A stretch of 64,000 nt of DNA from Cheiracanthium punctorium (taxonomy: Eukaryota > Arthropoda > Arachnida > Araneae > Cheiracanthiidae). The notes under the pieces are model-generated. The model worked only from the letters and a program-made list of their open reading frames with translations. It made no database searches and had not been told where the DNA came from. A program made the position numbers and the translations under genes. Of the stretch, positions 45,626-55,394 are shown in pieces. The stretch spans positions 372,001-436,000 of the forward strand of contig JAWZYV010016579.1 of the NCBI GenBank assembly GCA_038373885.1, in the 5' to 3' direction. How positions within the stretch are numbered: position 1 is the first letter of the stretch; each line of letters starts with the position of its first letter.

Positions 45626-46302
45626 TATAGTATATTTAAGGCACATCACGACGTGCATGAACTTAAATCATGGAATATATATATATATTGGATTGATTTT
45701 GTGGAATCAAAGAATCATCAACATCAAAATCAAGAATATTAAGGAACAAAGGCAAATGCAGAAACTTCGTTGGTCGCTTCTTATTAATTTTAAAGGAAAG
45801 TACATTTAGAACTCATTTAAATTATGCTTCAGATCTAAAGCAAACAAAAAAACATCGGTGGTTAAAATTTAAAAAATAACAACAATAAGGAGCCATTTAA
45901 ATTATTATAATTGGAGTTTGAAATTCAAGGTAAAACTAGAAAACCCAAATATACGATACGAATCATGTTTAAAAAAAAAGGAGAGAAACTAAAAATCGTA
46001 ATCTGATATCGATATCATGATTACTACAAGTTTTAAATTAAGTACAAAAATTTTACATTGTGTTAGTACTTTAGTATTTATACTGTTCTACAGTCTATCT
46101 TTTTATTAGTGGGAAAAGAAATCACATAAAAGAGAAGGCATCAGACCAGAAGCACATAAAAAGGGGGTTGTTAAATTTAACATAACCTTCTATAGCTTAA
46201 AATCTCAGTAGAATGGAAACTATAACGGGTTTTAGGACAAGCATACACTGGTGTTCAAGTATTTGAATTTCAAATTACCCCGGAAAATGGGCAGTAAGAA
46301 CT
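45626..46302. other. AT-rich sequence without a gene
   Basis: Nothing recognisable is present. Confidence 0.6.
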
Positions 46303-46389
46303 ACGATTTTAGAACCCCTATTTCCCCTTTTCTTTTTATTCCAGGACTTGGAATAAAAAGAAAGGGGGAAATATGGCTAAAAATCATTT
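46303..46389. repeat. Long hairpin, 24-bp core stem and 7-base loop
   Basis: The arms 46319-46342 and 46350-46373 pair at 23 of 24 positions around the loop AGGACTT. Pairing continues outward with a few mismatches to give nearly 40 bp. The fold has the size of a microRNA precursor, but the arms are polypyrimidine/polypurine and low in complexity. A tiny palindromic MITE is at least as likely. Confidence 0.7.
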
Positions 46390-46629
46390 TAATTAATTAT
46401 TTTTTTAAAGTTAAATAAAGAAAAAATGACTACATTAAACTAAAAAAGAAAAAAAACTGGACTAATGAAAATAAACAAATGTTCAACATTATTATTTGAA
46501 AATTATTACCATCTTTACAATATTACGTCTGTAATTAAAAATAAAACTTGAAAAAAGGAAGCGACCAGTTAATACTATTATTATCATTATGGTTAATTTA
46601 TTAATAATGCCCGTGCTCGTAAGTTACAC

Positions 46630-47244
46630 CAGTGCTCTCCAATGTTTTTACCGCGGCGGACCGGTTAAGGTTTAATACTTTTACCGCAGCCCGCCGAGGG
46701 GGGGGGGGGGCGATTGTTTATATATTAGATTGTTTTAATTTAATAATTTTAATTCAATTGTATTTGAATATGCCTTCAAAATAAAATAAAGTTACACCAA
46801 AAAATGATTATAAAGTGATTTAAAATTTTTACTCACTAGAAATCTAAATCATTATGAGAACCCTGAGTTTGCTTCTTTGCAACGAGACTGTTTCATCTGG
46901 CGGTAATAGGAGATAATGACAATCGAAATGTGTTGCTTATGTCCAGTTCATCCGTTGTTTCAGTTTTTTTTCCTTTCAGGAAAGAGTAATTATTTTCAGT
47001 TTCACGTCTACAATTTTAATTGATGAAATGTTGAACCATGAAAATTTTGAAATGTTTAACAGATAATAAACTAATTTAAAATAGTTACAAGATTTCTTCT
47101 GTTACAATGGTATAAATTAATACAAACTAGAGAAAAATGCACCGCTGTAAATAAAATGGAAATAATATAATGTTCCTTGGGCGGACCAGTGCTATTAGAT
47201 TCACGGACGGGTACCGGTCGGCGGCCCGGGGTTGGGGACCACTG
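46630..47244. mobile_element. hAT element, CAGTGGTCCCCAACC ends, internally deleted
   Basis: The right end read inverted is CAGTGGTCCCCAACCCCGGG, and the left end is CAGTGCTCTCCAATG followed by ACCGCGGCGGACCGG. GGACCGG and GGTACCGGTC-type words lie next to each terminus. The flanks AGTTACAC and AGTCACAA match at 6 of 8. The 615-bp body keeps no transposase frame. Termini of this kind are familiar from hAT families of many animals, including vertebrates. Confidence 0.8.
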
Positions 47245-47252
47245 AGTCACAA

Positions 47253-48479
47253 GATAAATATTGAATAAATAAAAGGAATGCTCAATATTTTTGTTAGAAA
47301 AGCATATTATCGGCGCAAATCATTGCTCAGAGAAACACAATTCAACACTTCAAAGACATAGGCTCTCCCGCCCCCTCCCCTTTAAGACATCCGATTCGGT
47401 TCTGCACTTTACGCCGTAAAAAATACACAGTAACGAGCTAAATAAATAGCCAAAGAATTATACAAAAGTGAAATCATCGCATCCATCAACGTACAATGAA
47501 AAACCACGAGTTACACAAAACGCTTTTGTAAGGAAGTACTAAAAAACACGAAAAACATCATAGCGTAGAACACTATCACAGCCCGCGGACGAAAAACGTA
47601 AACATAAGAGTCTTGAACTTGACGTGATTTTGAAGAATGGAAATGAAGCACGCTAGCCTGAAACAAAGATGAAAAATTTTGAGCAACGTTAATGCTTATT
47701 TATTCGATGGTTTTTAAATTATACACTGTTAAGACAGCTGAAAATCTGGCTAAGTAATCCGCTTTTACATTATTTTTAAACTTTATATAAGGGGGAAATT
47801 ACAATATATTTTTAATAATTATTTCTTCAGTTTATGTGCGTGTGTTTGAAAAAATGTAACTTCTAGATTCGGATTCAACTTTCGTTGCAAACATTTATTA
47901 AAAATTGTTTTCAAATAATCTTTTAACCGCTGTTTGTGTGGTTACCCAAATACTTCCTAACACATTAATAATAGTTTACATTTAAACGTATTAAAATAGA
48001 GTTATTGATTTTTAATATTTCATTGAAAAAATGGTGAAATTGAGAATTTTCTATTATTATAGATTCTCATAGAAAAAGACCACAAGGTATGTTAATATAC
48101 TTAAGCAAAAGGAAGTTTTCTTAAAAATTAATTTTATGTTATTAGGAAAAACAAAAATTTGTAAAAAGTGGGGATGACCCACAGAAAATAAAGTTCAGAT
48201 AATTTTTGTTCTGCTCTATAATTGTTCTTCTCGCTATTTACATCCTAATACTCTTTTTAGAAATTTGCTGTGAATTTGTTTTTAGTTAAACGTTATTAAT
48301 ATTGCTGAAATATTACAGTCATGTAACTTTTCATTATTTCGCGTTTTGTTCTAGAACACTATATTGTTTATTATTACATATTATTATTATTATTATCTTA
48401 TTTTTATAATACTTTAGTGCACAAACAGGCAAAGAAAATTCTATTTAAAAAAAAGCTTTTAAAAAGTTAGCTAATAACA
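47253..48479. other. AT-rich sequence with a weak GC-richer pocket
   Basis: A pocket at about 47330-47660 is a little GC-richer and contains CCCGCCCCCTCCCC and TTGACGTGATT words, but no open frame or known RNA. The rest is AT-rich and blank. Confidence 0.45.
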
Positions 48480-49225
48480 AGGTAATTCGGGGGAATTCTT
48501 ATGTGTCAACAGATAGCAATATTGACTCTCTTGTTTGAGGGGAGTCTTGTCTGGGTGTACTCGTAAATTTATCTCAATTTATCGCTTTTAATAGCCATTA
48601 TTTTGGATTTTGTGAGCATTTTACCTTGGTGAGTAAGGCCCTTTTAATATTCCGCTGATCATATTTAAATTTATTACATGGATGTTTTACTTTAAATAAA
48701 GTATTAGCATTATACGGGAATTATTCATTCTCTTACAAACAAAGTAAACAGAAGCGGTTATTATCATGCAGCAAAATCAAAATAAGCACGAAAATAAGCA
48801 TCTTCACCCTCATATACTTGGGAGAAGATGCAATATGCTTCAGAACATTCAAACTTGCAGTCTTATTGGCTTTAGCTAAATACTTTTGAAAAAACTTAAT
48901 TCAGTTTACAGATTTGTTTCTTTCTCCATTGTTATTGCTAATTCATTGGTAATTTTCTAATTTTCGTCTTATTTTTTTTACCCTATAAACTTGTGGCATC
49001 TTCGTCCGTATACATTGACTAAGATGCCACAATTTATGCCGCAATTTACACGAGGATTTAACATTTAATTTTTCAGTCATATACATACTGACAAAGTAAT
49101 TAATAAGTATATATTTAACTAATTAGAGACTGAAGAGCATGATATAAGTTTTCCATTATCTTATAATTTGAATTTCAACTCTATTATGGAAAAAAAAATT
49201 CTCAAATCTTCCCCCCGAATTACCT
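48480..49225. mobile_element. Terminal-inverted-repeat element of unknown superfamily
   Basis: AGGTAATTCGGGGGAA at the left is mirrored by TTCCCCCCGAATTACCT at the right. The 746-bp interior contains further inverted words, such as TGTGGCATCTT and AAGATGCCACA (about 48992-49032). There is no coding frame. The target duplication cannot be read with confidence. Confidence 0.6.
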
Positions 49226-50184
49226 CCTATATTAAAATATATAAATAGTATATATTTTTACCTAATGGAACCTAATTTGAAATCTATAATGTAAAACATT
49301 GTTTAATTATGTATCATTCAGCGAGTCATTTATTAGAATGCACCAGGAGTAATTTCCTAAAATTCGAGAAAATTAATTAATGCAGTGACTTTTAGCGAAA
49401 TGAAAATTCAAAATACAGAGGCAGACCTTTTAAAAATATTTGATTTTGACAAACATACACTACAGGCCCTAATCAAAATACCATTAGAGTAAATACCACT
49501 AACACTTCTTTCTCGACGTTACAATAGCAACTTTAAAAAAAAGTAAGATATTTATACAATAAATACACCTTTCACAAAACGAAAAAAATTAATTTTATTC
49601 AGCTTTGTTGGAACTATTGTGATAATCAAACATATCATTTAATCTTTATTTACAAAGTCAATTGAAGAATACGAGAAGGAAAGGTTGCATTTAAATATCT
49701 TCATAACGTTTAAGAGGACAAAATGCGCGAGGATTAATTGAAGCCTTTATCTTCAGCCACCTGCATAATATTTATTGAAAATTTTTAAACGAAAATAAAT
49801 GTTCTCCTGTCATTGTTTGACTTTCAAGAAAATCGGAAAATATTTTAAGAGGCAATCCTTCGCCGATATATGTCGCAGGCTGTAACATGGAGGCTTTTAT
49901 CAAATTAATCAGGATGACTTTTAAAATATGTTTATGAATAGTTTTGAGAACAGTAATTAATTTTAGTGTTCACTGTTTTCAAGCAAACGTGAAAACTTTA
50001 GTGCTTTTGATAAATCCTCTCTCGTTATATCCGTATGTGATTTATCATAGATCAAATGTACACTGACTTTTACAGGAGTTTTCTTTTATGATGCTGCTCG
50101 TTCATTTCCCTAGCACGTACGTGAAATCTTTTAGTTTAAGCTGCTTATAGAAAAATCTGCAGCTCCACATAAATTAGGCATGGC

Positions 50185-50270
50185 TGCAAGACGAGAAAAG
50201 CAATTGCTAGGCTTCGTCTCGTCTCGCGGAACAACTGAAAATCTCCGTCACGTCTCGTCATGTCTCGCAT
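50185..50270. repeat. CGTCTCG-rich short repeat
   Basis: The word GTCTCGTCTCG and variants (GTCACGTCTCGTCATGTCTCG in pieces) recur within 85 bp, with a complementary AAGACGAGA near the start. It may be one end of a decayed element, but no partner was found. Confidence 0.4.
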
Positions 50271-51790
50271 CCCCAAAGATTATGCACTACAAAAATTCAG
50301 CTTCAGATGATTTGTATTTTGAGCATGTTTAAAAAGTATGCTTGCTTTCGGACTGCACACTCTACAAGGCTTCATCGCAGAAGTTAAGAAATTTAATAAT
50401 ATATAGCTAAAATAGACGCAAAAGGCAGCGTATGATATTTTTGTTAACTATAGTCAATTCAATTCATAATTCATTTGTTAGTCATTACTATGTACGTTAG
50501 GAAGGATAGTTAGCGTCAATCTTTTATTTTAATATAGAAGTTAAGTAATAAACAAATAAATAAAATAAAGTAAAAAAAGCATTAAATATATGTTAATCCA
50601 GTAAAAAGACTAAAAATGTCTTTCTTTTCAGAGTGGAAATTAAATCTTTTCGAAAAATTAATATGATGTTTTTCAGATATTGCTAAAAGTAATTCAGTCT
50701 TCTTCATTATTAAAAATACTTCAAGAAAACTGATATGTCTCCGATAGTAAACAAATATTCCAATGTTAATGTAAGCTTAGTAGCATTACGGAATACCTTA
50801 ATTATCTGCAAACTCTAAAAAGCACTTAATTTTTTTTTCCCTAAAATTTTTACAAATACAGGATATCATTTAGATGATATCATTTAGGTAGAAATTAATT
50901 ACTAGCAGATTGCATAAGAATAAAAATAGATAAACCTGTAGAAAAAAAATTAAGTACGTATTATATATATATCAATCATTGTTTTGAAAAGATCTGACAA
51001 AACAGGGAGAGATTACATTTAAAAAAAAAATCTCGATTGCCTTTAAAATGATAGAGCATTTAATGATGTATTTTACTCATATGACAGCAAAATTTGTTTC
51101 ATAGTGTGATAGATATGTCATATTATGGTACAATTATGGACTGGTGCATAATTTAGTTATCAGTAGTAAGTAATAGTAAATTGTTGATTTTTTTCGAAAG
51201 GGCAAAATTAAGAGACAAATCATAAAAAAAGAACATTCGTTTATTGTAAACTGTCAAAATTATAAAGTAAACTCATTTAAAACAGACAAATTTTATTAAA
51301 TTTGAACAATTAATAAATATAAGCCTAAATATTTGAAAATTTTAAAAAAGACAGATTTTTTTAATCTTAAACAAATATGTGTAAGAAGTTTAGTATCATT
51401 TTCTTTTATGGTAATTTCCATACAAAAGAATTTTCTAAAGGAGTGAATCGGAGACTTTTGAAGGTTTCCGGTTTGTACTCTGGCAGCGAAACGAAATGAG
51501 TTTATGTATACATACTATACAGGGTTTTTTAGAGATGAGACAAAGGTTTGTAATTCTATGCTGTAAAAGATAGTGCTTTTTTTCCGCATTCCCTATTTAC
51601 GATAACACAAAGAAAACCGATTAAAAGACACAAATATTTTTTCATTACGTATATTATAGGCCTTAAAAAATGATTATTATCTTTAAAAAATATTACAAAA
51701 ATATATGATATGAGTTTCTTCAGAAATGGATTTATACAGAAGTTATAAAGGTAGTGGTATTAATTTTTATAGTGTAATATACTTAATGCA

Positions 51791-51833
51791 ATAATAATAA
51801 TAATAATAATGATGATGATGATGATGATGATGA
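51791..51833. repeat. (AAT)n(GAT)n microsatellite
   Basis: Trinucleotide repeats, first AAT and then GAT, run without interruption. Confidence 0.95.
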
Positions 51834-52019
51834 TTACTAACGTCTAAAAGCTATTTAAATAATTAGAGTTAACTTTGCCATTGGCTTGATACTACCGCAC
51901 TTGTGGTTTTACGATAACCTCTTAATTTATAACTATCATTGAAAGCAACGATCAGTTGTTTCAGTTTGAGATTTTGAAATTATGTAATCTAAGAAAAAAT
52001 AAACGAAAAATGGATAGAC

Positions 52020-52046
52020 AAAAAAAAAAAAAAAAAAAAAAAAAAA
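52020..52046. repeat. 27-base poly-A tract
   Basis: An uninterrupted A run. Confidence 0.95.
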
Positions 52047-52059
52047 GAATTCAACGCTG

Positions 52060-52640
52060 AAAGGCATCGAACTAGAAACAGAAGCTTAGTCTCTTCACAT
52101 ATCAAGCAATCATCGCTCCATAAACATACCTAAATTGACAATTTCGCCCCAAGCATCTCGTTCAAAGTCCCCCCCTTCCTTTTTATCAAGCAATATGTTT
52201 CAGAACTAAAAGCTGCCCATAAAAGTTGTACAAAAAGTAAAAAGTAAAAAGAATATCAGATTTGGAATCAGATCTCGACAAGGGACGAGATAGCAGCGCC
52301 CAGATGGAAAGAAATACGGCAGTAGTTTGCTTTATATAGCGAGAGTCCAGTCCATCGAAGGGGAGTTTATTGATGAGTTTTGAGAAGCCAGGGCAAAGCA
52401 AGGGGGGCGAACGGATTTGGAATAATGCGTTACTCATCCAACAAGAGTTGAGTAAATAGCTTAATCGCTTCGGATTTAATGATGCGTTTAAACAGAAAAT
52501 AGAGTTGCAAGGAAAGACCTATATTAACAGCGTTATTGAGGTGGAACTGCGCTTAAAGAGCTCCGACGCCGCTCAACAGATATAAACAGAATTTATATCG
52601 AATTGTTAAACCCCTTTCAAATGCGCATTAAACATTACTT
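52060..52640. promoter_or_regulatory. GC-richer unique pocket
   Basis: This is non-repetitive sequence of moderate GC with a CCAGATGG E-box near 52299 and CTTTATATAGC near 52330 that could be TATA-like. The 83-codon minus frame at 52186-52437 is unrecognised. It is a weak candidate island. Confidence 0.2.
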
Positions 52641-53099
52641 TAAACAAGTTGTCATATAAAAAGAACGAGAAAAGCATGCCGAACGCGTCCATAATAAGAC
52701 ATTTTCCAACACATTTGTAATGAAAAAAAAATAATAATAATTAACTTTGTTCTCTCCCATATAAGCAAGCAAAAAAGCCGGCGCAATGGAGAAAGCGACT
52801 CTGGGCACAGAAGGGTAACTTCGCCCCTTCTGAAACCAGCGTCACTTTTCACCTTTTGGTTTAACCTTTTAAAGAGCGGTGTCCTCGCCGTGAGAGCACA
52901 AAACTCCGAGGTTTTGACTGTTGTCAGTCACAAAGAATAAATTTTATTTCTATAAAAATACGTGAGGGTGACATAAACGAGAATCCTTTACGTTTCAGCA
53001 CATCATTTCCCATAAAAATTATCGATTATTTGTAAAATTGTCAGAATTATTTGTAACAGCACTGGCATCTCCTGAAAAATTGAGAATACGATGCAATTA
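52641..53099. other. AT-rich sequence without a gene
   Basis: Nothing recognisable is present. Confidence 0.55.
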
Positions 53100-53366
53100 C
53101 ATTAATATAGAAGAACAACTGGATAGACTGCCCAATGCTGGAAAAAAAACAGCCGTTGCCATCGCTCAATTTAACTACGAGCAAGATGGCGGTCAGTCGA
53201 ATCGTTCATGGCGTGCCACAGATGTTGAGAACATTTTTTTTTTTGGACATAGATCTGTGGTACGCGATGAACGGTTTGATCGACCGCCTCCTTGCTGGTA
53301 GTTAAATCGAGCGATGGCAACGGCTGCCCTTTTCTCAGCATTAGGAAATGCTTGCGCTTCAGAGGG
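53100..53366. mobile_element. Foldback element, copy 2, with YY1-like site
   Basis: The arms of about 90 bp each carry GCCGTTGCCATCGCTC, TTTAACTAC and a GGCGGTC word. The left arm has CAAGATGGCGGT (53182-53193), a strong YY1/Pho match; the right arm has a one-base variant. The left flank TAGAAGAACAACTGGATAGA matches copy 1 at 22828-23040. The right end AATGCTTGCGCTTCAGAGGG is followed by TTAA (53367-53370) and is the inverted form of copy 1's left end. The 87-codon open frame here is part of the element. Confidence 0.75.
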
Positions 53367-53629
53367 TTAAAATGCCACCAAAGAGCAAATACTGGTAAAT
53401 AAAATTCTACACAGAGGGAGAATCTATTTGTTGGCAAGGACGAAAGAGGCTTAACATGAGCATAGACGAAGAGTTATTGTAAGGCCTATGGGCTTGAGTC
53501 TCCCAAAAACCTATCAATCACTCAGTAGTTCAGTTCTGCATAAGAATATATATTTGGAGCTCGATTCTCAAGATAATTTCGAAAACCTTACGCTAATGTT
53601 CGTGTATATATGCACTGTTAGGCCCCTAT

Positions 53630-53789
53630 GAAAGGAATACAGATTATTTTTTTCTTTTTTAAGATTATTTTTTTGAGATGAGGGGCTAGTTAAAGAAAAA
53701 CTCATTTGGATTAAACAAAATGTTATCTTAAAGCAATGTGTTTGAGGGTACGCTCCAGCTCTCTAATTCCTCCCTTGGATCCGCCACTG
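53630..53789 (+). mobile_element. hAT-type MITE, GGATCCGCCACTG family, diverged
   Basis: It shares with 61354-61637 the order GATACAG or AATACAG, GAGGGGCT, AAAATGTTAT, CTAATTCCTC or CTAGTTCCTC, and the end TTGGATCCGCCACTG. The left terminus is eroded, so no target duplication can be read. Confidence 0.55.
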
Positions 53790-53959
53790 TTTGCAACAGA
53801 TAAAAAAAATTCAGAATTAAATTTTTTTCCTTCATTTAATGGAAGAATCATTATTAAAAAAAAAACAATGATTATTTCATATAGGGCTTTTGCGACATTT
53901 TTCTTTGCGAAAACTGTATGCCCTTATTCGACAGGACCGAAAAATAAAAATACATAAAA

Positions 53960-54540
53960 AGAACAACGGGGAAGCGAATAACAAGAGTCTGTTCTCCGGT
54001 GAGAATTGATGGGACACTCTGTAATGAGGCGTCGCTTTTGGTGAGGCCGCCGAATATATGCGTCACACCGATAAATAAACCAATCGCGACGACAAAGCGC
54101 GCACAGCGCTTTGATGCGACGCTGCTAATTGCGGACGCTGTAACTCAGGGCATCGGACATCAAAGCGCCGACTTGCTGGCTGATGAAATACGGTGAGATA
54201 TGTCCTCGTCGACCCTTGGATGAGCACAGATGATTTAATATTAAGTTGTGGTGTGCGTGTGTGTGCGAATCTTCGGTGAAGAAAGCTTATCGACAGCTGT
54301 GTCGGAAGATTTCGCAATAGTCATGCAGAATAATGACACCGTAAATGATTTTTTCACCCGATTAACGGTAAGACAATTGCTACTCGAGAAGTGGGTCAGG
54401 AAAAGTTAATATTGTGTAATTACTGACTACTGACTGATGTAATTAGCGACTTCTCATCAGGGGCTCATCGTCAGCCTGCGTTGTTTGTATTGCAAGACGG
54501 GTAAAAGCCGTTATTTGGGAAGGAAAAAAGATGTTGAACA
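53960..54540. promoter_or_regulatory. Candidate enhancer with mirrored TCF sites
   Basis: This unique GC-richer island contains two exact TCF/LEF words in opposite orientation, CTTTGATG at 54109-54116 and CATCAAAG at 54158-54165, each next to GCGC. A homeodomain-like GCTAATTGCGG lies near 54123, and TAATTA cores occur at 54417-54422 and 54440-54445. A GATAAATAAACC word (forkhead-like) is near 54070. Short open frames on both strands are not recognisable. Function is inferred from motif clustering only. Confidence 0.35.
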
Positions 54541-54721
54541 AGTTATCCCTATATTTATGACATAGATTGTGATGAACTAGTTATACATACTATATTACAG
54601 CACACTGTTGAGTGAGAGAAAGAAAAAAAAAAGATTTACAAAAATGAACCATTCTTTGAGTATTTAAGAAAAGTAAATTAGAATTTTCTTAATAAATAAA
54701 TAATAATATATCAACTGTTTA

Positions 54722-54888
54722 CAGGGGCGTAGCCAAGGGGGGGGTTAGGGGGGTCATAACCCCCCATGAGAAATTTTTTGCCATACAAAATGTATATTCT
54801 TCACTACATTATCACACACACGTATACATATATATGAGTTGTAGTAGTCGTAACCCCCCCCCATGAAAAATTTCTGGCTACGCCCCTC
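54722..54888 (-). mobile_element. hAT-type MITE, GGCTACGCC family, perfect duplication
   Basis: CAGGGGCGTAGCCA and the inverted TGGCTACGCCCCTC bound 167 bp. The flanking ACTGTTTA at 54714-54721 and 54889-54896 is identical. It is the inverted orientation of the copy at 45451-45617, with the same length. Confidence 0.92.
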
Positions 54889-54896
54889 ACTGTTTA

Positions 54897-55190
54897 CTAT
54901 TTGGACTTAATGGTGTGAGATAAATATAAGTTGATGAAACACCGTACAAGTTGTTATCAAATCAATTGAAACTGAAATAAAAATTATTATAACAAATATT
55001 CACTGTACAGACTGCCATTCTTTAAAAACAGATTTGTCTTATCAGGGTAAATAATATCTAATGACTGAATATTTACCAAAGCAATGGAAATAGGTCAAAC
55101 GAAGATAAGAATCGTTGCATATTCATTGTTAAATATTCAATAAACATATTATAAAATACAGGGTGTTACATAAATTCTAAGCTTGTCATA
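54897..55190. other. AT-rich sequence without a gene
   Basis: Nothing recognisable is present. Confidence 0.6.
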
Positions 55191-55194
55191 TTAA

Positions 55195-55390
55195 CACGTT
55201 CAATCCTAAATGAGTTTTGTAACTATCTAATTAATTTTTCGAAAAACACGAAGCTTGAAAGAAATATGTGAAAATTTTATGATTCACGACGTGAATGTTT
55301 TATTAATAAAAAACACTATATTTTAAATATGAAACTAACATAAGAAATTTGGCTTATTCTGTAATACTGTTTGGGCTGGCAATGAGCGTG
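55195..55390 (+). mobile_element. piggyBac-type MITE, TTAACACG ends
   Basis: TTAA (55191-55194) and CACGTTCAATCC are mirrored by GGCAATGAGCGTG and TTAA (55391-55394). The interior block from TTAATTTTTCGAAAAACACG to TTCACGACGTGAAT matches the middle of the element at 16389-16679. The element is 196 bp and non-coding. Confidence 0.8.
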
Positions 55391-55394
55391 TTAA

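Larger units (their letters stand above)
49226..52019. other. Long AT-rich stretch without a gene
   Basis: It holds a CGTCTCGT-rich patch at about 50185-50270 and a mirrored GATATCAT word near 50860-50885. An (AAT)n(GAT)n microsatellite lies at 51791-51833. No gene is visible. Confidence 0.55.

Noticed and set aside
51521..51560. TACAGGGTTTTTTAGAG as a mariner-like terminus
   Set aside because: No inverted partner within a reasonable distance.
55159..55175. ACAGGGTGTTACATAA as a mariner-like terminus
   Set aside because: No inverted partner was found. The nearby TTAA element explains the adjacent structure better.
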